In this document: positions 11,561 to 22,229 of the stretch, piece by piece
Numbering within the stretch: position 1 is the first letter of the stretch
Layout of the letters: each line of letters begins with the position of its first letter
Assembly (NCBI GenBank): GCA_002633005.1
Contig: NMRA01000105.1
Span: 660,010 to 724,009, forward strand
Length of the DNA: 64,000 bases
Direction of reading: 5' to 3'
From: Phoronis australis
Lineage: Eukaryota > Phoronida > Phoronidae
Notes under the pieces: model-generated
What the model saw: only the letters and a program-made list of their open reading frames with translations
Told to the model about the DNA's origin: nothing
The model's database searches: none
Position numbers and translations under genes: made by a program

Positions 11561-12396
11561 TGCAAAAATTCATTAACAACAGCACGGAAAAGAAAAATAA
11601 CGTGCACTGTAACAAAATAGGGCAACTTGATTAGTGTACACCACTGCTTGCCCCAAAGAATACAGTGAACTTTGAATGGGGGAGTTTATCGTGTCGACTC
11701 ATAAACCTAGGAAAGGCGCATTCAACAGGGAATGCTGGATAAAATTTAGATTTTCTAATTATTGATTCATACAGTTCCTTAATTAAAAGTTTGTAAAACA
11801 AATCTGTTTAACAATATAATAGGTAGGACCCATTCACAGATGCATGAAACACTTGCTTCAACATACAGGGTTCCAATAAGAAGTCACACTTCACTTCCTG
11901 AGGAGCAGACTGTGCGCCTGTGCCCACTGTGTGGTTACACATGGCAATTAAAGTAGGCACGGCATCATGCCTCCCCCCGTATGCACGGGTATGAACAAAA
12001 GTTTGATATTGGTAACTAAAAAACATCAAGGAATTCCGTACAATTAATCTTCTTCCTAAGTTAACATTAACAAACTATGAAGTTATTTTGGTTTAAACAT
12101 TTAATCTTTTTTCATCACAACTTCAAACCAGAAATCTTGTCACAGTGTTACAAAAATATGTAGTTTTTGTCATTTGAAGTATGAGTACATTTTAAGGACA
12201 CCCTGTAGTTCCACATTGTATGTGCCACAATTAAAAATGATAAAAATATAACTGACGAACTACACTCAAAATACAAGTTTCCGGTCAATCTCTAAGATGC
12301 ATTCTGATGCACTTTTGACATTATGCTGCCAACATAAGACTATAGTACATGGGCCACCAACTCCATATATTTTCAATGGGTGAAATCTCTTACGTG
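11561..12396. other. No gene recognised
   Basis: AT-rich spacer. The minus-strand open frame at 11808-12029 has no recognised domain. No repeat was matched elsewhere in the window. Confidence 0.4.
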
Positions 12397-13562
12397 ATTT
12401 ATTTATTTATTTATTATTGTGATATTTAAAATGAGGGTGGCCTCTTCAGTGATAGCACTGCTTTCTAAGAGGGCCCTCAACAAGAAAAACAGTAATATAA
12501 TACAATGAAGTAATAAAACAACAATGAAATATACGTAACAAAGATACAATTAAAACAGTTAAGGTTGAGAATTAAGACAATAACTAAATGACAAATAATT
12601 GTAAAAAATTAACTAAGACAGATGAAATAAATTAAGAGATGACTCTAGACAATGAGAGTATTTATGACAATGAAAAAATGACATGATTAAGATAGGCAGG
12701 GTATAAAAGGTTAAGTAAATTACAGCCACTTTTTAACATTAACTTTAAAGGTAGTAATTGAGTTGGACCGTTTAATTTCTGGGCTAAAAGAATTCCATAT
12801 TATAGCAGCTGCATAGATAAAAGATCTCTTGCCAGTCTCGGTTTTAATTTTTTTAGAAGAAACATTGCCAGCAACAGAAGAACGTGTAGAATAAACAGCC
12901 TGACTGCTATTGAATTTACTGCTGAGATATGCTGGAGCCAAGCCATTGATACATCTGTATATACAACAGGCAGAGAGATATTTATTTCTTTGTCTTACTT
13001 TCATAAATCCCAGCTTGGAGTACAAGTCGTCAACCCTAGTGTCCCTAATTTTAGTACCCAGGATAGCCCTGGCGGCTCTATTTTGGATTACTTGGACTTT
13101 GTTTACAAGTGTGTCACTAGTGTGCCCCCAAACCGGTAAACAATAATCAATATGAGGCTGAATAATACAATGGTAAAGGGTCTTAAGGGTACGGACATTA
13201 AGAAATTTGCCTAGACGTTTAAGTACACCGATTTTCTTTGATAATTTCTTTGTGATATGATCTATGTGCATATTAAATTTAAGATTGGGATCTAAAATAA
13301 GGCCCAAGTACTTAAACTTGTCAACATTCTCGATGGGAGAACCGTTGATAGAAAGGGATAGTTTTTGTTGCTTTAATTTCTGGTGGGTTCCAAACAGCAT
13401 CGACTTGGTTTTACTAACGTTAAGAGTGAGTTTATTTTGAATCAGCCAGTCATGGATAATGGCTAGCTCATTGTTGAGAGAAGTTTCGAGTTCATTAACC
13501 GATCCAGCTGTGGACATAATTGCAGTGTCATCAGCGTATAAAACTGGGACACTGTTGTGATC
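12397..13562 (-). mobile_element. 5'-truncated non-LTR retrotransposon (LINE)
   Basis: Minus-strand element whose 5' edge lies within reverse transcriptase, three codons upstream of a stop and just before the YADD catalytic motif. It runs through the thumb region, a stop at 12720-12722 and a roughly 300-base 3' untranslated region, and ends in a (TAAA)n tail (complement of the ATTT repeats at 12397-12414). The 3' region contains a hairpin at 12436-12477 (GGCC-CTCTT with AAGAGGCC, and CAGTG with CACTG) of the type non-LTR elements use for 3' recognition. 5' truncation and a simple-repeat tail are the classic outcome of target-primed reverse transcription. No target-site duplication was identified. 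The Jockey/CR1-like branch is likely from the protein, but the clade was not determined. Confidence 0.85.
12720..13562 (-). pseudogene. Reverse transcriptase C-terminal fragment (LINE)
   Basis: Open for about 280 codons. YADDTAIM sits at 13538-13515 (YADD being the two catalytic aspartates of palm motif C). The first in-frame ATG (13517) is the methionine of that motif, so it is not a real start. Downstream come the typical non-LTR blocks IIHDWLIQNKLTLNVSKTK, FKYLGLILDPNLKFNMHID, IQPHIDYCLPVWG and IQNRAARAILG, ending in a C-terminal region about 100 residues long. An in-frame TAA (13563-13565) lies five codons before the VLYADD block. The finger and palm A/B motifs, the AP endonuclease and any ORF1 are missing, so it is non-functional. 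The frame itself is unbroken, suggesting fairly recent insertion. Confidence 0.9.
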
Positions 13563-14794
13563 TTACACATAAGCCCTGATGGCATTATTCACTAGCGACA
13601 CCAGGCAGATATAGCACGCATTACTTCCGGCAAGTACGTCGTCTGCTAATCATGGTCATTTCATCGGGATTTGGATTGGCGATTTTGCCCAAGTCACATG
13701 CGTGTTCAAATAAATTGAACGCTCGTAAAACGTTGACTTCTTAAATAAAGCTCATATTTATACCCCACAAATAACCACTAGGCCTACTAAAAAACCAACC
13801 TTGTACTTTAACAGCAGTTTACTAGACGTTTCATTTTACGATCGAATGCACGCCGGCATCACTCAAAATTTCTGGTCTCTACTGCTGGAAGACCTTGAAC
13901 GTTTCCATGCCGAAATTATTATTTTTTCGTTGTACTAGACAGGAAAATAGATGGAAGAATTTCCCGTCACAATACACTAACAGGAAGTTGAGCTTGCTAT
14001 GTTAAGAGGGTGGCGCCTCCGCTATGATATTTTGCAAGAAAATGTCGGAGTTGCGAATCTGTTGTCTATAATCTATGCTGCAATTCACCACTTAAGAAAA
14101 ATACGGTATAATCTTAATTCAGAGATTACTCTCTAGGTTTTTCAATAAAACTGGCAGATTAAGAACAATTATCTCTTCAGTAACATTTTTATCATGTACA
14201 TAACAGGAAGTGCTGACAGTAGGGTTGCATAAATTAATCAACCTAAATACAGCTTTGACAAATTAATTACAATTCATGTCGTTAACAGTGTGAATTTCAA
14301 AATGGTCATAGTAAACAATTCAAAGCTAATTAAATCAGGTAGCTGTTAATGCCCAGAGACATACCACAGCGATTGCCAAGAAGAAACCTGACCACAGGTT
14401 TGCTTTCCCACAAGGCCACATGTTAGAGCTTGACATGAGCTTTTAGTTAATGTTTCATGTTTCTGCACAAGTAACATAAGTAACATAAATGGTTGCAACA
14501 GATAACATTAATCGCTAATAGCACAAATATCACTTAAAACATGCAGCAGTAAGGGATTAAAGGGAAAAAAATTTGTACCTGCTTTCAAGGAAAGGAGTAG
14601 ATCGGGTTTATACATTATTGGTTTGAGATGACTCTTAATTCCAAAACTTCATCAAAATGCAGTAATTAAAACTTAAACTTACTATAGAAAGTATAATCTT
14701 CAGATCCTAATTTACTCACATGAATTGCAAAAACAATTACCCCTATACAAGAAAGTTAAAAGAGCAATGCGGAACGTTGAAATGCACCCATGAA
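13563..14794. other. No gene recognised
   Basis: No supportable exon and no recognised repeat. The boundary with the LINE near 13565 is a plausible 5' truncation junction, since the translation changes from reverse-transcriptase-like to unrelated residues there. Confidence 0.4.
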
Positions 14795-16456
14795 TGCATC
14801 ATAAACGGTGTGTGCTTTTAGGGTTGTTTATTTTTGTCATAAAAATGGCCACTAGGAGGTGTAAAAACGTACAATCCATCTGAAAATGGAAACATCTCAT
14901 GGCTTCTTCAATCACCAAATTTCATAGAAATCTGTCACAGAACTTCAGAGAAACAAAGGAAAATAGAATAAAAAGAAATTGCCACTACGGGGGACAGTGT
15001 TCATTGGATCCACCTGAAATCCGTCATTGTCCATTGTTAGCTTCACACTTACTAAATTTAATAAAGGTACAGCAGTTGGTTTAGGAGATACAGCTATGGG
15101 CGCAAAACAAAACAAAATTACCACTGGAGATGCCACAGTAGTCAAAGTCATCATCGTCAACCATCCTCTTCACACAGAGAACATAAATGCCACTTTTCAA
15201 AACCAGCCTTAGAATGATTTGGTTGATAGAGGGGTAGACGCCAAAAACAGACTTGAAAACAGCAAAAATGGCCACTAGGCAGTGCAAAATACCTTGATTT
15301 TATCCAAAAACGGGATGATAGTGTCATCTCACCAATAGATGCCTGTATTCAAAATTTTATGAAAATCCATTGAGGACCCTTGAAGATACAGAGGTAAACA
15401 TAAAATTGCCACCAGGGGGCACACCAGTAGTTAGATCCGTCCGAAAATATATGAATACACTTGTTAAATTTTGTAAAGATCCCACAGACAGTTTAAGAGA
15501 TACAGCCACGGGCGCAAAAAAGAAACTGCCACCTAAGGAGGCACCACTATAACAGTAGCTGAAGTCATCGGAAAATCATCGTCAGCCGTCCACTTCATAG
15601 TAAAAACATACATGCCAATTTTCACAATTATCCTGAAAGCAATTTGGTTGATAGAGGGGTGGACGCCAAAAAACAAACTCGAAAATGGTAAAAATGGCCA
15701 CTACGTGGTGCAAACTAAGTCGAATCCATCTGAAAACAGAAAGATAGCGTTACCACACTAACAGAAGCCTGTACGTCACATTTTTTGAAAATACGTTGAG
15801 GACCTTTGAAGATAAAGAGGTTAACGTAAAAAAATAAAATTGCCACCAGGGGGCACACCAGTTGTCAAATCCGTCCGAAGGTTGTCGTTGTCCTCTGACA
15901 ATATCATATAAATGCACTTACCAAATTTAGTAAAGATCCATAGGCGCAAAAAAACAAAGCTGCCACTAGGAGGCGCAACAGTTGTCGAAATCGTCAGAAA
16001 ATCATCGTCAGCTATCCTCTTCATAATAAGAACATACATGCCAATTTCCACAATCATCTTTGGAGCAATTTGGTTGATAAAGGGGTGGATGCTTAAAAAG
16101 ACGCGAAAACAGTAAAAATGGCCACTAGGTGGCACATATTACGTCGAATCTATCCAAGAACGGGAGGAAAGCTTCATTTCACTAATAGATAACTATATAC
16201 GCTTAAGACCTTTGAAGATATAAGAGGTAAACGTAAAAAACTAAAATTGCCACTAGGGAGCACACCGGTAGTAGGATTTGTCTGAAAGTTAGCTCATGCC
16301 ATCCCATCCATCAAAGGAACACGTGTAAAATTTCATGAACATACGTCAAACAGTTTTGGAGTTAGAGCAGCAGACGCCGGACAGACGCCGCCTGGACAGA
16401 CAGACGGAGATGACCGCATAATGCGTCCAAATGTAAATATGTGGGCGCATAAAAAT
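14795..16456 (+). repeat. Repeat family A, copy 2 (best preserved)
   Basis: About 1.65 kb. The head GTGTGCTTTTAGGGTTGTTT at about 14811 matches the head of copy 1. It contains at least ten modules bearing the CCACYAGG motif, including CCACTAGGAGGTGT (14849), CCACCAGGGGGCAC (15409-15422 and 15843-15856), CCACTAGGAGGCGC (15963-15976), CCACTAGGTGGCAC (16122-16135) and CCACTAGGGAGCAC (16250). Intervening sequence repeats GGTTGATAGAGGGGTGGACGC, ATGAAAATCC..TTGAGGACC and AGGAGATACAGC blocks in order. The 3' end has GACGCCGGACAGACGCC and GGACAGACAGACGGAGATGA (16374-16412), then the 30-bp palindrome at 16421-16450 and AAAAAT. No protein is encoded. Confidence 0.85.
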
Positions 16457-16714
16457 CAGGAAGGTTTGTCTAGACAAGGATTTTTTCAACATTATATGAC
16501 AGTGTGATACAAGGTCAAAGTCAACTTCTACCAATTTCAAAAGCATTTTACAGACCCCCTTCATGTGGTGTTTAGACCGGAGAAATACACCACAGTATAT
16601 ATTTATACCATTCTACATATTTACATTAACCGCATTTACAGGACAGAAAGTTGTAAGGGAGCAGCAAACATGGAACAGCCATCGAGCTAAACATGACTGA
16701 CACGAATGAAGTTG

Positions 16715-17050
16715 ACCATTTTTGACACTGGTTTGAGAAGTAGAGCAAGTTTCACTCAATCACCTGCTCCAGTTTTAATTACACGTCTTAACACAATCTG
16801 GCCGGGCAAGGCGGAATGGATCATCTCTGCTGTGTTTGCATAATAGCATAGATACTAGCAATTCACTAGCATTCCATATGGTTTGGACGTTCGGAATTAT
16901 TAATGCAAGCAAAAATAGTGCAGACGGTCTTAGTGAAAATGACTCATGCTGATTCAGTTTGCAATCTAATGTCGAGAAAAAGCATTTAAAGTGGAGCAAG
17001 TCACGCCATGACAACTGACACTGTGACAACTGACAGAGACAACTGTTCTG
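16715..17050 (+). repeat. Repeat family G, copy 1
   Basis: The stretch around 16730-16860 (AGTAGAGCAAGTTT, CGTCTTAACAC, GGGCAAGGCGGAATGGATCA, TCATCTCTGCTGTGTTTGC) parallels 59450-59555. The second copy has recognisable inverted ends; this one is more decayed, with scattered TGACAACTGACA motifs toward 17040. It is probably a non-autonomous DNA element fragment. Confidence 0.5.
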
Positions 17051-18320
17051 TCAATTTTTGTAAACGCAACACTCAGGTGCAAAGCTACACTTAGTTATAT
17101 AATTATGCATCGCGTAAGTATACACTAATTTGCTGCATGTGAACGAGGTATTATAAATTGACACACCAGTGTAAACGCAAGATCACTGGGAGAAAGTGTC
17201 ATTACAAAATTATTTCAAAATCCGTAATATCACCTCTTGACAGCAATGAAACTCCCCTTAAAATGTCCGAGAGCATCCTCTCTTGTAATATGTAGTTTGA
17301 AAGTTTTATTGAAACACTGCTGAAACTATCATGGCTTCAGAATGTCATGGTTTTGCTTGCTATACACCACAGGACAAGCAATAAGCAGATTATAACTTTC
17401 CTGGACAAATCAGTACTTCAATTCCCTTTGCAAAAAGTTCGTTGTTCATTCTGAACACTGAATTTTCAAAAGCCAAAGTGTCGCGAGTGCGAACAAGCCA
17501 TCTTGAGTTTATCAGTTACAACACAGCAAGTGAAAAGTGAACATTTTGCTCAGGCATTGAACTCACTTCACAAAAGTTAATTAAGATGTTGGAGCCTGGT
17601 TTGTTAATTAAATGATAAAAATGCAGGAGTTGAATGTATCCTAAATTACAAACTGAGCTCACATCATGAACGGAATGAGTGAAATAAACACCACAACCAG
17701 CATTTCACTAGCAGGTGGTACAACTGATATGCTACTTCCAATTCACTTAACCACAAAGCTTCTTCTATTGGACAATCCCAAATTAGAATGAAGACCTTGT
17801 GTGGAAATTTGCACAGCATGTAATCGGTCAGTTGTTTCTGTGTTAATTTCACAATCCGTAAAATCTTACAATGTGGTGGGCAAGTGAAAATATATCTTTT
17901 CATTGGCTATTGGCTCTTGAAACTGCAAGAGAAAATGTGTTCTTTTGAAAATTAATTTTTGTAACTCAGAGAGTCTGTGCCCGAACATGGTCTTGGCAAG
18001 TGGTAATTTCAACGTCATTGTCTTTAGTGTAACATAGAAATTCCAAGAGAATGCAATTTGATCAACTAAGACCGCAACTAAATTGCAACTCAAAAATGGT
18101 CCAGCTGTTACATTTGGAAGCATTGACTTTCAGTCCATTTTGCTCTAACAGACATAAACAGATGTGGACAGGCATGAATTTCACTTGACACCTTTTGCCA
18201 GCCATAAATCATTGTCTTCTCATTATCAATTGTTCACCTGTCAGACCTCCACAACCAGCAGGCCAGTATATAACCATAAAGTTTCTATTACTGTGACACC
18301 CTTGCCGTGTATCACTCTAT
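17051..18320. other. No gene recognised
   Basis: Two overlapping minus-strand frames at 17664-17903 and 17866-18123 are open but carry no motif I recognise, and their composition is like the surroundings. I see no splice-bounded exon. Confidence 0.35.
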
Positions 18321-18660
18321 GTAGTGGCGGATCTACGGATCTACGGGGGGAGGGTCAGGGGTTTTAAACCTCCCCTCGGGCCAGGACCAGAAAATTTAAA
18401 AAAAAAAACGTCTCCAGCAAAACAAAAACGGCACCGCCGGCGTGTGTGAACCCCAAGTAAAAAAAACTTCGAAAAAATGAGGGGGGTGGGTTTCACTCTG
18501 AAAATACATTTTTTTGCATTGTGAATTGCTGTTATGAAAATCAACGCATTTCGAGTCTCCGTGGCTCATCAGCAAAACCCCGGAGATCACTTCTGAAGTA
18601 GCCAAGCATTTTAGATGGATCCACCGCTGAAAGAGCAACTCGAATAGAGCTGATTTCTTT
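18321..18660. other. Possible transposon end beginning GTGGCGGATC
   Basis: GTAGTGGCGGATCTACGG followed by a G-run, and a short inverted stretch (GGGGTTTTAAACCTCCCC, 18357-18374), resembles the termini of hAT-like elements common in invertebrate genomes. A-runs and a G-run follow at 18397-18487. The opposite end was not identified, so this is only a hint. Confidence 0.25.
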
Positions 18661-19381
18661 AGGTAACTAGTTTCTTTACTCTAAGATATGTTTTGATTTG
18701 ATTAGGGGAAATACTGTGGTGCCGGAACCCTGATATTCAGGCGAATTGACGTGTAATGTTTTTACCTCATCTGTCATGCCGTGTCATCCTATTACACCCC
18801 ACACGTTTGTAACTCGAATTTGACTGGTGTATAGTAAAGTTGTCTTGCGCAATATCATTCAGTGTACATGTACATGTAATACTTTTGAAAAAAAAACTCG
18901 TTTTCGAAGAATTGCTATTGTGGCGGGCGCCGTGGTCTGGTCGCGAGTCTGTTTGAAGATGCACCCTAACAAGTTATGTCTATATAAGGAATTACCAAGG
19001 GGGCACTCACATTGACAAAGTGACCGCATTTGTGAACAGTGTACAGTACTAGAAATTGCGGGGAGGCTGTAATTTCACAACAAAGTCTTGCGGGACTCGT
19101 GCGATGTTCAATAGGCCTCCTAAGGAGCCCTAGTGTCGACTTCAACACCTCCCGTCTTTCTACCTGCAATAAGCATCACTACTGTTTTCTATACTGGGAA
19201 TTTCCACAGAAACGACCACCCGACAAAACGCCCATGCTCATGGGAATTTATTTGATGTTTAAGTACTTCGGGTTTCAAGCGTTCAGACATTGGGACGTTT
19301 ATTTTGAAAATTGCAAGACACGCACATGGGTCCTGGGATACGATTGTCAAGGTCTGAAGTAGTCCATGATGAATGGATCAA

Positions 19382-20032
19382 ATTTATTTGCGCATGCTGT
19401 AAGTCTTTTGAATGGACTTGGTAACCTCAGGGAGCTTAGTGCCAACTGAGCAGCGAAACGAGATGCTGACATTGTACAGGCGTACAAACTCATTGACACA
19501 GCAGTGGATGAAGTGCAAGTGTTGGGAACGTTACGTCGAAGATGTCTAGGTAGAATGATTCCAAGAGGAGCAAACCATTGGATCTGATGTACAGATTCCT
19601 CGGCAGTCTAGACAACAGAAAGATAGAACCAACGTTCCTGGAGAAACACCAAGGTAATAAGTTATAATTCTACACAGTTTGTAATAATGTCAGTTTTTTA
19701 TGCTTGTGTTTATGAAAACGAAATAGAAATTATTTTTGGACATGCCAAATTTACCCAGTACAGCAGAAGGTCTACGAGCGCACAGAAGCTTATTCTGGTT
19801 TGTATTTCCACTCGAGTCTATCTGCTTCATATCCAAAATCTATTTCATGTAGTGCGTAGTTAAATCTGTACTCAATACTTGTTTCTTCCAGTGAGTACTA
19901 CAGAATGGTGCGAAAACCCTTCCTAGACAACCTCTCGCAGCAGTTGACCACCAGATGTATAAACTACAAGTATGAGCAACCACCGCGGTTTAAAAAGTGT
20001 CTAGAGAGAAGTTTTCAATTCAAAATTTTTTG
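19382..20032 (+). pseudogene. hAT-family transposase relic with a retained intron
   Basis: Exon-like segment 1 reads LLNGLGNLRELSAN, a stop at about 19447, then AAKRDADIVQAYKLIDTAV and DEVQVL. After a frame change it gives EEQTIGSDVQIPRQSRQQ and KDRTNVPGETP, ending at 19653. A GT at 19654 and an AG at 19890-19891 (preceded by TTTCTTCC) bound a 238-base intron. Splicing restores the frame exactly and gives SEYYRMVRKPFLDNLSQQL (from 19892). The IPR..RQ..R-N-x-P...P-x-E-Y-Y-R...PFLD-x-L block is characteristic of the hAT transposases annotated as 52 kDa repressor of the inhibitor of the protein kinase or ZMYM1-like, just before the dimerisation region. At least one stop and one frameshift disable it. 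The DNA-binding and catalytic N-terminal parts were not found. Confidence 0.75.
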
Positions 20033-20033
20033 C

Positions 20034-20335
20034 AAAGTACGCTTTAGGTCTCGCGACAGACCAGGCCAGCTTGATTTGTGTAGATATCGAGTTTCAGTGT
20101 ACTTCTGGTCCCTCGGTGAACTAGTCTTGTGATGTTTTTTACCAAAGTGTACTTTGTAAAACTATTTATCTCAGTCAGTACTGTTTGGTCCCGCAACAGA
20201 TCGACTATTTTTATAGGGATAATAAGCACAGGTGTACTTTTGGTCTTATGACGGACCAGGCCGGAGTTTTTGTGTACTCTCAGTGTACATCTGGTCCCTC
20301 TGCGAACTGCTCCTGTATACCTTTTCACCACGTTG
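20034..20335 (+). repeat. Two-unit tandem repeat, period about 190 bases
   Basis: The unit beginning near 20034 (GTACGCTTTAGGTCTCGCGA, CAGACCAGGCC, TCAGTGTACTTCTGGTCCCT, GTGAACT) recurs near 20229 (GTGTACTTTTGGTCTTATGA, CGGACCAGGCC, TCAGTGTACATCTGGTCCCT, GCGAACT). A third partial echo (GTACTGTTTGGTCCCGCAAC) lies between them at about 20180. It immediately follows the hAT relic and could be part of that element's terminal or subterminal repeats. Confidence 0.65.
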
Positions 20336-22229
20336 TACAGAATGTTTTAGTTTAGAAACTGTTTTCAGATGATTTGTTTCCTGATACATTTGACGTTTTT
20401 CAATTGTTGTCAATGTGATTCAGCTTAATAAAGTGATACTTAATTATTTATTGTCGCTTTTAATAATAGGCTATGAGCTGAGAGCACCATCATTTGCCAG
20501 TTGTTCTCCTAACGAGACAGAACACATGTTTATTTCCGGACTAACAGTACAGGTCTTCGTTATTAAACAGCTTGAGGCTGTTGCGATCATCTGATATTCA
20601 AGTTTTTACTCCCCGTCGGTGCTCCTTATGCTTTTGAATATTTGGTAGTTGTCTAAACCCCTGTATACACACCACCCTTTTTCGTATGCTAAAAAGGTGT
20701 GTGTAAGCAGATGTTCCTACAAAAATTTTTGCTGGTGGTGTGACTCATACCCAGATGTGCACAAATATGGTTTCACGAAACTTATGAGCCGAGTTCATGT
20801 GACGAAATCGAGAAGGGTTTTTAATTATCTTAAGTAAAACTCCAGGAACATGTTAAGTGCCAGAAACGTACCAGGATGCATAGAAATTTCACTGTTTGGC
20901 TACAAAAACAAAAAGTTGTCTTAAACAACCCCCCTACCGACCTTCCCCCCCGCTCGGCGCCACGCGCCTCTGATTCGACCTTTGCGGGAAACCTAAACCC
21001 CCGTTACTGCTATGCACACTCTAAATACCGCAATACTCATCAGGACTTTTACAGCTTACTGGCTGCATTTGTGTTCTTGTCTGATTAGTTTTAATGAGAA
21101 ATACTTTCCCCTTCTTAGTTCATATCTTAGTCTATCTCTGTGTCGGCCGCCTTTCGTTTCTACTGCCCTGCTTCATCAATGCAGCTATACCCTGTTGTGG
21201 AGCCGCTCAAAATGAATCACCCAAGCTACACTACTGCATCCAACTAAGAATTTGCTTTCATTACAATTACAGGAATTGTTCAGTCCATTCTAAAGTTGCA
21301 GACAAGCATGGCAGGATCTCATGAAACTGCGAAATGAATTATTTTTTCTACACTTGGCATTATGTACATCGCATTCAGTGCTATCTGAGATTCTTAACAA
21401 GGGTAAAAGTTATAATGATTGATTAAAAGTCCTGTGACCTAATAAGTGAGAAACTGGACGCCAATCGTGCATACGTTTATAATGGTATGGGAAAAAAATA
21501 ATGAAAAATAGAATTTTGGTGAATAACAAATTTCAAGACTCAATTGAATAATTTGCATTTCCATACAAAATTCAGGGCATTCCATACCAAAAGCAACACA
21601 GACTGTAGCAGCAGGTATCTCATGACAGCACAAAAACCATAAATTAACAAATTATGCAAAGTACCTTTTAAATATTCAGTGGACATGGGTACATGAGTAC
21701 CTTGACTGCAAAGTGCGATAGCTTGAGAGTACACATGATCTCATAACTTGTCTCATTACAAACAAGTTGAACTATGATTCAAGGGAAATGTTAGGTGGTC
21801 ATGGCTTGTTTGCTTTACACGCAAGTCTCTTAGCATTTTGTCTATCTTTGGAAGCCCTGAATAACATATATGTATAAAACTGAGAAGAGAAATGCGGCAT
21901 CATCTACTTCAGTTCTGCTTAATCAATACCTTGTCAACAAGGTTTGCTTTAACACCTCCCCTTCAGCGACAAAAAGAGAGGAGCTCATGTTTGGTGTGAA
22001 TGCAGTGCTAGAAAAGGATTACTGAATCGAAGGTCTGATATCCATGTTCTTCTTGAATTCCAACAAGACTAAGGAGGTGTTGATGCATGACTTATGTAAA
22101 CAAAACACCAAACACTTACAACAGAACAATATTGATAGGATCTAGCTTGAATGTGAACACTGCCAGTAAACAACAACACAACTTAAGGTTGGAAGATGTT
22201 GTTATTGCCAGATTTGTTACCAGTATAAC
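20336..22229. other. No gene recognised
   Basis: Mostly unassigned. A GC-rich patch at 20930-20980 with C-runs stands out from its AT-rich surroundings. Overlapping open frames at 20876-21324 have no domain signature. Confidence 0.35.

Noticed and set aside
13515-13517. ATG as a real start of a 265-residue protein in the LINE
   Set aside because: It is the methionine within YADDTAIM; homology continues upstream of it.
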